Origin: Prostheceraeus crozeri | Lineage: Eukaryota > Platyhelminthes > Polycladida > Euryleptidae | Direction of reading: 5' to 3' | Length of the DNA stretch: 64,000 nt | Assembly: GCA_907163375.1 (NCBI GenBank) | Contig: CAJQUW010015331.1 | Span: 124,001-188,000, forward strand | Part shown: in pieces, positions 7,148 through 16,123 of the stretch | Position numbering within the stretch: the stretch's first letter is position 1 | How the letters are laid out: every line of letters starts with the position of its first letter | The notes under the pieces: generated by a model | Told to the model about the DNA's origin: nothing | Seen by the model: the letters and a program-made list of their open reading frames with translations, nothing else | Databases searched by the model: none | Position numbers and translations under genes: made by a program

Positions 7148-7504
7148 TTAAGATTTGCATAGTAGGGCGATGAACTCACGACGAATAAATGTCATGATGG
7201 AGCGATGTATGTATCTTCTATACTTCTCCCAATTGTATTTGCGAAATGAGAAACAGTTTGCGGAATGAGAATGGTAGATTTGAATTTCATTTCTGTAATG
7301 TTGAAGCCAAACTTGATCACCCAAGGAGATGAATCTTAATGTTTCAAAATATTCCAAATCCCTCATGATATCATTGAGGTTGACAAATTGTCGCCATGTT
7401 AATGTAATACCTCTTGATGTATGACCATGAGAATTTTTGAAATGTACGTTTCCATCACGATCAACTCTGATATATTGTAGAGAGTCCAAAATCCAAGTCT
7501 TCAT
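7148..7504 (-). CDS. PC4-like paralogue, single domain pair
   Basis: 118 residues from the ATG at 7504; an in-frame ATG at 7516 is also possible. It is a clear tandem paralogue of residues 1-110 of the neighbour at 7125: WILDSLQYIRVDRDGNVHFK against WKLDSLQRIETDHDRNVYFK, and NWEKYRRYIHRSIMTF against SWEKYKRKVHRSIYSF. It lacks the acidic tail. It diverges from the WEVG gene at 7540 across about 35 nt. Same tentative reading: a single-strand DNA-binding or transcription cofactor fold. Confidence 0.55.
   Translation of the reverse strand: MKTWILDSLQYIRVDRDGNVHFKNSHGHTSRGITLTWRQFVNLNDIMRDLEYFETLRFISLGDQVWLQHYRNEIQIYHSHSANCFSFRKYNWEKYRRYIHRSIMTFIRREFIALLCKS
7154..7160 (-). promoter_or_regulatory. 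ATGCAAA motif on the minus strand before the PC4-like gene
   Basis: Reads ATGCAAATCTTAATC on the minus strand, 35 nt before the ATG at 7125. It is the only copy facing this way and serves the only minus-strand member of the set, so orientation follows the gene. Confidence 0.55.
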
Positions 7505-7510
7505 GATGTT

Positions 7511-7517
7511 ATGCAAA
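7511..7517 (+). promoter_or_regulatory. ATGCAAA motif before the first WEVG gene
   Basis: Context GTTATGCAAAGTTGCAG, 29 nt before the ATG at 7540. An AT-rich AATATAAAA abuts the start codon. Confidence 0.55.
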
Positions 7518-7539
7518 GTTGCAGATTAGCAATATAAAA

Positions 7540-8937
7540 ATGTCGTTTTATCATATTTTGCTTAGCAATGCGGCTACAAAGAGATTTACTAGTAATCGAG
7601 CCGCACTCTTTTCTACTCCCATTGATCATGCACAACAGCTAAATGGGAATTGGGAAGTGGGTGTCACTCAACTTGTTTATAGCAACTGTGTCTATACTTT
7701 TGATCATGAGGTGATGACTATTAATATGAGGCGTACAGCTGCTTATCAATGTGAAAAGGGGTGCCGAGTATACATTCCACAGTGGTCAAAGAAAGATCTC
7801 TTATCATGTAAAAAGTTTATATATGATTTCTTGAATAAAGCGTGTAAACATATTGTCCAATTTACTCCGCACAATGATGATTATAATTATGTACATCATG
7901 TAGTTGAGAAAGATTGGATTGTTGGTTTAAGTCCAAGTTTAAGAAATGATTTAGGCTACCTCGCTAGCGCCTTAACAAGCTATGATAATTTTAACGTTAA
8001 TTACCACATAAGTGGTCATAAACAGTTAATATATCGAGAGGAAGCTTATTATGTAGATCTTATTCCAAGAAATGAGAAGACGTTGGTGAAGAAGATTGTG
8101 ATTAAGCCAAGAAAGACAAACATGACTCCTGAAACATTATTGAAGAAATTTAATTATCTCCTTCGAGTTGATGGTAAACAAGTGGCAACATTGACTTATA
8201 TCAAATCATCTAATCATATTGCAATAAGCAAATTAAATGATGATGATCTAGTATTAGTTTGTTCAAAAGATTTTCATCAGTTCTTACGACATCGTTCTGC
8301 AGCTGTTCATGGAAAATCTGATATGCAACATTTACCATGTGAAAGGCCAAATCAATTTGATACAGAATGGGCCGTATCTTTATACAGAAAGTGTGTAGAG
8401 CCTTTTGGTGGTTTCTTACATGAAACAAGAGTGTTGATGCCTCGCATTATTACTTCGGTTAAATTGGTTGTAGATTATTTAAATGAAGTGATTAATGAGC
8501 AACATATTTCATTTTCTGAAAAAGAAGGTACTTTGTCTCTCACTATAAGTGGAAAAGGTATTGAACTAATTATGGATAAAACTCTAATGGACATTTTGGG
8601 TTTTGACCAAAATATCTTTAAAAGTGGTACTGTAACCAAAGCTAGCGCAGACATGTCGCTATCGCGTCGTATTAACTATTTTCAGATATATTCCAATATT
8701 GGTGAAGATGTACGTGTGGGAGATGTTGAAGCTCCATTGCTAGCAATGATACCATACCAGCCAAAGAGCTGCAGTATTTTATCTGAGCATACTTTCAAGA
8801 AAGTGCATTATACAAAGCTGAAATCAAACTACATCCCACAAATTGATATTGCCATTTATGACGATGCTGGTGCGTTGATTCCTTTTCATAAAGATGCTGT
8901 GACAAGTATCACACTCCATTTCCGAATGAAGAGTTAA
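7540..8937 (+). CDS. WEVG-motif Polinton protein A (possible penton or spike)
   Basis: 465 residues. The N-terminus reads FYHILLSNAATKRFTSNRAA, then a LNGNWEVGVTQLVYSN segment, the same plan as the next gene. Proteins with an SNAS...LxGxWEVGL N-terminus recur in Polintons; their role is not settled and a penton, spike or other capsid-surface role is possible. The start at 7540 follows the ATGCAAA motif; an upstream in-frame ATG at 7519 would add seven residues. The rest is beta-rich with alternating hydrophobic residues. I cannot assign a fold by eye. Confidence 0.65.
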   Translation: MSFYHILLSNAATKRFTSNRAALFSTPIDHAQQLNGNWEVGVTQLVYSNCVYTFDHEVMTINMRRTAAYQCEKGCRVYIPQWSKKDLLSCKKFIYDFLNKACKHIVQFTPHNDDYNYVHHVVEKDWIVGLSPSLRNDLGYLASALTSYDNFNVNYHISGHKQLIYREEAYYVDLIPRNEKTLVKKIVIKPRKTNMTPETLLKKFNYLLRVDGKQVATLTYIKSSNHIAISKLNDDDLVLVCSKDFHQFLRHRSAAVHGKSDMQHLPCERPNQFDTEWAVSLYRKCVEPFGGFLHETRVLMPRIITSVKLVVDYLNEVINEQHISFSEKEGTLSLTISGKGIELIMDKTLMDILGFDQNIFKSGTVTKASADMSLSRRINYFQIYSNIGEDVRVGDVEAPLLAMIPYQPKSCSILSEHTFKKVHYTKLKSNYIPQIDIAIYDDAGALIPFHKDAVTSITLHFRMKS

Positions 8938-8943
8938 TGCAAA
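8937..8943 (+). promoter_or_regulatory. ATGCAAA motif before the second WEVG gene
   Basis: Context GTTAATGCAAACGTATGC. Its first base is the last base of the preceding stop codon, and it lies 40 nt before the ATG at 8977. Confidence 0.5.
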
Positions 8944-8976
8944 CGTATGCTAATATATTTTTCCAATGTGAATAAT

Positions 8977-10497
8977 ATGGAAAGTGAAAATAAGGACTCG
9001 TTTCTAATCTACTTGCCCAGTAATGCTTCTATGAATAAATTTCCCAAAAATAAACCATCAGACTATCGAGTAGAATTAAATCGCCCACTGCATTTAGAAG
9101 GTGAATGGGAGGTTGGCGTTTCTAGTATTTGCTATGATAGCAATATTCAGAATGTGAATGATTTGGAAGAAATGATATTGACTCCTCGCACCCATGATGG
9201 AATAACGATGAATAATGCATTTCAGTTCCCATACAATTTAACATCAGATGGAAAGTGGAACTATGAATGGATTCAGATAAAATCAGATTCTTATGAGCCA
9301 TTTGGGAATGAGAAAATTATTAAGGCATTCAACAGTGGTAATACTTCCATCATGAAGAATAAAAATCAGAAAGCTTATGAGTTTACTATCTATCATTGGA
9401 GTGGGAGACAGTTCCTCCGCTTTCATTCTTTTACTAAAGGTCTTACGCTGAGGTTGGATAGTGAATTCTATCCGCATCTCGGTTTTGGTCATGGACTACA
9501 TCTAACGTCAATTGCTACTGCAAATGTTAGAAAAGTTTATTCAAATCGAATCAACAAATTTCATTATAGATTTAAAATATTTGATGAAGATGTTGTAGAA
9601 TGCGAAGAACGCATCATTTTGAAAAAGCGTGGTGTTCAACCTTTATCACTTATTGAGTTAGTAAAACGATGGAATGAGACTGTGGGTAAGAAGTATGGAG
9701 AGAAAATTATGGCGGACAAAAATAAGTTGGTTATTCAGAAATATAATGACAAACTTACAGTTTATTTCTCTCCAACCTTGCGTCATTTTGTAAGACATTA
9801 TACACCTATTATTGGAAGCGGTGTGGTGTATGCTTCTCATGAATATCACACTAAAGCTGATTCAGTTAATGATGAATGGTGGGTGGACATCTATGGCGAT
9901 CGCATCAAGAAAATTTACCAGTCTTATGAAGAATCTAAAGTTGCTATCAATATAATGCCGCGTCTATATCATACAGTTGAAAGCTTCATTCATGTAGTAA
10001 ATCCTTATATACAACAGAAGTTGAAGCATGTGATGAAAAGTAAATATGATGTAAAGACACACCACATTTCGTTTTCAATTGAAAATCAACGCGTTGTTCT
10101 GAAACTGGGTGATGACATTCAATGTCAATTGAGTAAAAATTTGAAAAAACTCTTTGGTTTTTCAATGCTACAAACTGTGTTTGCTGCTGCGCATACGATT
10201 GGTATAGAAACACCAATGACACTTGATAAACATGAACAGCACCTTTACATTCAAAGTGATTTGATTCTACCTATTTCTGTTGGTGAGAAAAAAGAATACA
10301 TTTTACGTGATTTCATTCATGATAAAGACGCTTCATATGGAATAGTCGAGAAGATGTTTGAATCTATTTTCTATCATCCCGTCGTCAAACAAACTATACC
10401 CTCTATTGCTATCAAAATTACCAATGGTTTACAAGAGTGCATCCATGTGAAAGATACTAAATCCCTCATAACGTTAGTGTTTCGGAAAACAAAGTGA
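8977..10497 (+). CDS. WEVG-motif Polinton protein B, paralogue of A
   Basis: 506 residues. The N-terminus FLIYLPSNASMNKFPKNKPS and LHLEGEWEVGVSSICYDSN match the previous gene's opening, and later blocks also correspond (HLGFGHG/DILGFDQN-like turns, LIxLVKRWNE/LLKKFNYLL, FRHF/LRH segments, and C-terminal ITLVFRKTK/ITLHFRMKS). The two are therefore an old tandem duplication. The ATG at 8977 is preferred over 8947 because the conserved region starts there and the motif spacing is kept. Function unknown; a paired capsid-surface role is inferred from context. Confidence 0.65.
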   Translation: MESENKDSFLIYLPSNASMNKFPKNKPSDYRVELNRPLHLEGEWEVGVSSICYDSNIQNVNDLEEMILTPRTHDGITMNNAFQFPYNLTSDGKWNYEWIQIKSDSYEPFGNEKIIKAFNSGNTSIMKNKNQKAYEFTIYHWSGRQFLRFHSFTKGLTLRLDSEFYPHLGFGHGLHLTSIATANVRKVYSNRINKFHYRFKIFDEDVVECEERIILKKRGVQPLSLIELVKRWNETVGKKYGEKIMADKNKLVIQKYNDKLTVYFSPTLRHFVRHYTPIIGSGVVYASHEYHTKADSVNDEWWVDIYGDRIKKIYQSYEESKVAINIMPRLYHTVESFIHVVNPYIQQKLKHVMKSKYDVKTHHISFSIENQRVVLKLGDDIQCQLSKNLKKLFGFSMLQTVFAAAHTIGIETPMTLDKHEQHLYIQSDLILPISVGEKKEYILRDFIHDKDASYGIVEKMFESIFYHPVVKQTIPSIAIKITNGLQECIHVKDTKSLITLVFRKTK

Positions 10498-10802
10498 AGT
10501 CATTGTGATATGTTTATTGAAATATGTACATGAATGTGAAGCAACAGACTTTATACAACATCCACTGAAAATATATACATGAGCGCACTTCAATAAACAT
10601 TGTTATATACAAAAAGTCTTTTTACTTCGTGAAGGGTGGAAATATACAGGGATAGGAAAAATGTCTTTCAGTGGAAAAGTCATCACATGGGGAATGTACA
10701 GATGTGGACACATATTCACAAGGAAAAAACAATCTCATGCGATACATAAAACAACAATGTTTATCGACAGAAATCAACATCAAAATACTAAGTTAAGGAT
10801 GA
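10498..10802. terminator. Convergent 3' region with inverted AATAAA signals
   Basis: This spacer lies between the plus-strand WEVG gene and the minus-strand polymerase gene. A 12-bp inverted repeat (ATGTTTATTGAA / TTCAATAAACAT, about 10510-10521 and 10590-10601) puts one AATAAA on each strand. Used as written, the two transcripts would overlap by roughly 80 nt. No gene is seen. Confidence 0.5.
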
Positions 10803-13800
10803 TTATGCTAAGACGTCTCCTGAATGTGGTAGTGTGAGTTTAATTCTTTTGGGTGGTGGTATGTTTGTGTCAGGATGTCCATGTGGAAGAGATATGTTGT
10901 GTTCTAACCAGCACCTCTTATCCTCCCATGCTGAAAGCGCCCGTTTCCTAAAAGTATGAGTTTTGATCTCATGCGACTTAGATTTTAAGATTGTCATATT
11001 GACAAACGTTATATTTTTATTTCTATAGGCTTTCCTGAAATTCTTATGTTTCATGTTAGAGACCAATGATCTTGATATGCCTTTAGCACGCTTAATACTA
11101 TCGTCGCTATCCTTTAATTTCATAGAATACATTTTTGGACGGAGGAGAATCATTTCATCTATTTCCTTCCCTGCTGTCTCATCCTTAAAGCAGCCAAGTT
11201 TTGCCTTATTTTTGATGGAGTAGAGTGGATGATCAGCAGGATAATTTGATGTATCAAAATATCTTTCTAAAGATTTTCCTACTTCATTGAAATTTAAATC
11301 TTTTTGAGTGGTAATACCTAAAAAGAAACTATCTGTATCACCACCCAACAAACGAACCTCTTTTACGAGAGGACACGGTTTTAGTATTTTATAGAAGAGT
11401 TGATACATTTCAAGCTTGGAGTAATCTAGAACAGCTTGACCAATATAGATGGGTTTGCACAACTCAACTTCAGATTTTATCATTTTAATACCTACAAGAT
11501 CCTCATCGATTATGTCTCTATCGATGAATAGAGGTGATGAGGTCAATTTGTGATACTTTTGATCATCATTAACTAGTTTGTAGTTTACGCGCTTTCTAAC
11601 ATCCTCCATCGTCTTACCAAATAGACTGTTGTTCTTATATTTATAGAAATCTTTTTCAAAGTTATTTTGGGCTAGTGCACGTTTCTGGCTGTTGCTATCA
11701 ATATATGGCTTGAGGAAGGCTTTCTGTCTAAATTTAATAATGCGGTGAACTCTTTTTAAAATCATGCCCATTTCTAAATAAAATTTTAAGATGCTAAAGT
11801 GGACTAGATAGTTTTCTTTATCATATTGAGTGAGCAAAAGTTTGCGGCAAGGCTTATAGTCGGGTTGTCCACATGATTCTAAATCTTTATGAAATTGTTT
11901 CATAAAGTCGGAAAACATATCTTTGCTCACTTCACCTGATTCGGGTGCGAGTGGAAAATCTACGGTTTTATGTTTAATATTATTTGGATAGATTAGATCT
12001 ATCTCAAAATAATATCCCCAATCACCTTCATCTGGAATTGCTAGTATGTTAGAAGGGTTGGAGAAATGTTGAATATCACTATCATCTAACCAGCTAAACT
12101 CAGAGTGAGGTAGCGGTTTGGATAATGAACTACCATACAAATTATTTTGGTCATAATACTTCAGATGGGTATGATCATTACCTACTGTTTCAGATTTTAA
12201 CCTATGTTTATTTACAAATGTGAGACCACCGCGAATTCCTCGCTCAAATAAATTATACATCTCTGGATCTTGTAAGAGATGAATGGTCTCACCAGTCATT
12301 TTAAAAGCAGACTTAAATGACATGGCTGGTAGACTGACAAAGTGGACGGGATCTAACTTATCTTCTTCTAATGCCACTCGTCGAAACTCCTGAAATACAT
12401 CAGCCAGCAAAAATACATCTAACTTAAGGTAGGCAATCATATATTCACCAAATGTATGGCAGTCAAATTTTATCCATGCATCTTGTGCATGATCATAATC
12501 TTCGGTCTTACATTCTGCGCCGGTCAAATCATTTTTAAATTTATCTATGGGCGGAAGAGAAGTCTCGCCGAGTTTACTAATCGCATCAAAATATGCATAT
12601 GGAAAGACTCCTTTCCGTGTGATGACTTCATCGGTTAGATTTGGGTATTGTTTCTTAAGATTTTGTGTTAGTGGAAGAGACTTTAGATTTTGCACGAGAG
12701 AGGCCAGTGATGCAGTCATAAATTGGTAGGAATCTAAAAATTTTATATCAAAATAGACCGTCTTATTTTCTTTAGTTTTATCGACAGGCACTTTTGCTGT
12801 CATGGCCATAAACTTCTCTCTCGTTTGCGCTATTACATCAAGCTTCCACTCTTTCATTTGACCTAAACCTCCTTTTATTATCATATGGCTGTCGTAGCCC
12901 TTGAAATTGTGGAAAATGACGGGTAATGTACGCCGCTTCATCCTCAGCGAAAAATTACATTTTGAACAGAGTGCGTTTCTAAATTTAGCAGTGATGTGAT
13001 CATGGTCGCGCACTTTCTTAATCTTATCATCGTCAAATGTTTTCCTACATTTGGGGCAAACGTTGCAACTATCAAATTTTGCTTGATCATCTGCTGTCAT
13101 ATGCAATGATCTGCGATAGAGTTCACCATCATGTTTTTGTTGAAATTTTACAGCCTGTTCGAGGAATTGTAGGAATTGGTAAATACAATCCTCACCTTGC
13201 CAGACGCGCATTTTATTTTGCCTACCCCTAAAGTGATCATGCCATACTTCATAGCAGGAAATGGCTGCTGGTCGATGGATGTTATCATCGATATAACATT
13301 CGATGTCAGCATAGATGACACGAAGAGGACTTAGTTCATCACCATTCTCTCTATATGAAAACTCCTTATCTTTGGGCATGCGCTCCATTTGCAGTTTACC
13401 TCGCTTACACCATTCGTAATGAGTTTCAAATTTAGTTTTCCTCCTAAAGTGGCGAATACATCTGTCGCAGTAATATAACTCTCTACTAGAGTTTTCTAAG
13501 TGGTGGTATAAGCGAGAGATTTTGGGAATACCACAGTAGTGCCATTCCTCACTATCATCCTGTTTTACTAATAACAGGTTTATTGTACGTTCATAACAAC
13601 TCGAACGCGAGTTGTAGCGCACACCCTTCAATCCCTTTTCCCAAACATGGAGAACTATTTTGATGTTGTTCAATTTTTCAAATTTTTCTATATCTTTAAT
13701 TTTCATATCGTCACTATTACAGTCATCGAAGTTTAATTCATTCTCCCACTGTTGATACTTACTCTTGCGGTATCGACTATTCTGCACATCATTATAGTGG

Positions 13801-14789
13801 AGAATGGAGAGGACGGCATACTTAAAACATTGCGATTCGCAATCTACAGAAATGACTGCTGCTTTATTTCTTAAATTTTTCGGAAGTTTAAAGGAGCCTC
13901 GACCACTATGATTTCCTAATAAACTGATTTTGATCATAGCGGTCTCAATACCATCAAAAACGAGTCCACTATCACGCTCGTTAAATTTATCTATATTTAA
14001 TTTTAACCCTTGGATATGAAAATTTATCCAAGACTCACAGTCTACAACTTCGGTTGCAGGAGAGGAGGGTATGTGAAACTCCAACCTCTCTATTATTTGT
14101 CCAGTATGGTGGTCGATTTTTACATATTTTATTTTAAGATAGATGAGCGCCTTCATTCTAAAATTGTCTAAATTGTTGAAGAGCGCTTCTATCAATGATG
14201 AATTTTGATGAAACCATTCCTCAAAGTTAGCAATGGTTTCTGAGGAGTCCATCTGGTAGTTCCTCACTAAATTATTTATGGACACCTCAGTGAGTCGGAT
14301 AGAGGAGGTACCGTTGGTGTAGGTATCGTTCGTGTGTGTATGTTGAAGTCTGTGCGAAGATAGTTCAAAACGTGTCTCGAAAGACTGAATGCATAAATCG
14401 CAAGAAAAGGAGACATCGTTAACAGAATCATCCCTACCTTCGGAGATTGATGCCGGCTTAGGTCTACAAACACCTCGCTTGATGTGTCGGATGAGATCAC
14501 GCTTCCTCGTGAAGATGTGTCCACAGTCAGCACATTGCCGATCGTCACATTCCCGCGACAATGTTGAGATGGACTCGCACGAGATGGAACTGGTATCACC
14601 TGAAAGAGAAATCATTCTTTCATCTCTGTTCAAGTCTCAGTGTATTGTTACAACCTACCTTGACTCAACAACTCTAAACTTTCCTCGAGAAGGGAGGGCG
14701 TTGGTGATGAAGTTGATGCCTGAAATTGAGGAAGATGCTATTAGCTACACGTTTGAGGGAGATGAGAGAGGAAATTTTCAACTTACCAT
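10803..14789 (-). CDS. polB: Protein-primed family B DNA polymerase (pPolB)
   Basis: About 1280 residues. Two C2H2 fingers lie near the N-terminus (CADCGHIFTRKRDLIRHIKR; CDLCIQSF...H) and a third near residue 390 (CDRCIRHF). Exonuclease motifs: YADIECYIDD (about 440), YFDIKFLDSYQF and YLKLDVFLLADVF. An HNH/endonuclease-VII-like zinc insert (CPKC, RDHDHIT, CSKC) sits near 525-560. Polymerase motifs: YDQNNLYGSSLSKPLPH (A, about 828), NNSLFGKTMEDVRKR (B, about 1003) and GGDTDSF (C, about 1098), then GCFKDE and LRPKMYS. It replicates the element from terminal protein. The open frame begins at 14633, but short GT-AG introns (14600-14658, 14720-14786) probably place the start at 14789. A minus-strand TATATAAG lies about 170 nt further upstream. 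Confidence 0.95.
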
Positions 14790-15063
14790 TTGAACGAAAT
14801 TATGTTTAAGCTTGATACTTCAACAAGATAGAGACTTCACTCAAATTTGAAATTCACTAAAGAGCAGTTCACTTGTACGCCTCAAATACAGAATTCGTCA
14901 GAGAACAGTTCAATTATGCGTCTCAAAGACAGAGTGAAATGATACGGATATCACTTTGCTTATATACTTTCATTCTCTTCATTCATTGGATGTTCATTCT
15001 GATTGGCTGCTTGTGTATACTTAAGAATTAGAAAACATTTCAAAGTCATTATTCACAGTCAAC
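14790..15063. promoter_or_regulatory. Divergent promoter region, polB and 15064 gene
   Basis: The minus strand has TATATAAG at 14959-14966 for polB; the plus strand reads TATATAC from 14961, about 100 nt before the 15064 ATG, so one AT-rich core could serve both ways. Between it and polB is an imperfect direct repeat with a period near 41 bp (CAGTTCAC...CTCAAA/TACAGA at about 14865 and 14906). No ATGCAAA motif was seen here, unlike the virion genes. Confidence 0.45.
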
Positions 15064-15519
15064 ATGACAAGCCCTCCAACAACACCAAATACCGCATTGG
15101 AGTTCTCCTCTCCATGCTCAACACCAAAGGCGCTCGTTACACCAAATGCACCAAGAAAGGCGAAGGTGGAGAAGGTGTACCGACTGGACAATATACGAAA
15201 GTTATCATTACCAGCGGACGAGGAAGAGGAGAGTGTATGTGAGAAGGAGTGTCCCGACTTAACAGGCGTGAGGTGGAAGTATCTCCAGTACGATACTGAC
15301 GATGTGATGGAGATGACCAGCAAGTCGCAGTTGCATCAAATATGGGAGTGGTACACCCCTAACTCCCAACCGCGAACCGTGGCGGAGTGGGCGTACATTG
15401 ACAACGTGAGGGACGCTGCAGAAGAACGTTTAAAGCAGCTCAACTGTTTTTGTGATCTATGTGAAGTCAGACTCTGGGACGATATTGACGATGAAGACCT
15501 TTTAAAATACATGCCATAA
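15064..15519 (+). CDS. Unknown 151-residue protein, right end of Polinton
   Basis: The Ser/Thr/Pro-rich N-terminus (about 1-35) looks disordered and phosphorylatable. An acidic patch (PADEEEESVCEKECPD) follows, then a more ordered region with Trp and Tyr (GVRWKYLQYD, IWEWYTPNSQPRTVAEW), and a C-terminal CFCDLC zinc-like pair before an acidic end. I do not recognise it. It diverges from polB, and an AATAAA begins at its stop codon. Position beside polB suggests an early or regulatory gene rather than a virion protein. Confidence 0.6.
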   Translation: MTSPPTTPNTALEFSSPCSTPKALVTPNAPRKAKVEKVYRLDNIRKLSLPADEEEESVCEKECPDLTGVRWKYLQYDTDDVMEMTSKSQLHQIWEWYTPNSQPRTVAEWAYIDNVRDAAEERLKQLNCFCDLCEVRLWDDIDDEDLLKYMP

Positions 15520-15567
15520 TAAATGTTTATTTCGTATTATCTTTGCTTTCATACTGACTTACTTGAA

Positions 15568-15981
15568 TGGGGCTTTAGTGAATAATTTAACCATGTATAC
15601 TTTTTCATTTGGAAATAGTAGCACGCTTAGTCTAACTTGCAAATCTTATAACATTTCATATGGGTGATAATGGTAGATGAAATAGTGTCAAATAAAATTA
15701 AGATAGCTTACACTTCTGATACAGGGATAGCAATCGACTGCGATCCATGTGTAAAGAGCTTGTTAGACTACGGATGGGGTTAAGTGGATGATTTAACCAT
15801 GTATACATTTTCATTGGGAAATAGTAGCACGCTTAGTCTAACTTGTAAATCTTAAAACATTTCATATGGACGATGATGATAGATGAAATAGTGTCAAATA
15901 AAATTAAGATAGCTTACACTTCTGATACAGGGATAGCAATCGACTGCGATCCATGTGTAAAGAGCTTGTTAGACTACGGAA
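15568..15981. repeat. Direct tandem duplication, period 206 bp
   Basis: Two copies, about 15568-15774 and 15775-15981, share AACCATGTATAC, AGTAGCACGCTTAGTCTAAC and the stretch from AAGATAGCTTACACTTC through GAGCTTGTTAGACTACGGA with only scattered differences. They lie in the 600-bp spacer between the 15064 gene and the coiled-coil gene. No coding function is seen; it could be a duplicated 3' region or regulatory block. Confidence 0.85.
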
Positions 15982-16123
15982 GAGAGAAGTGTGTTATGTT
16001 GCGTGTGGCGCGTGAGTGTCCTCCCATTTCATTCCATTCATTATTTTTCTTCCCCTCTGCATTCCATATCCGAGGATATGTGGCGGGCTTGGGACCGCTT
16101 TAGCTGCATTAGAAGGTTGGCCC

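Noticed and set aside
14389-14793. 134-codon plus-strand frame over the polB 5' end
   Set aside because: Opposite-strand shadow; the minus strand there has zinc fingers and splice signals.
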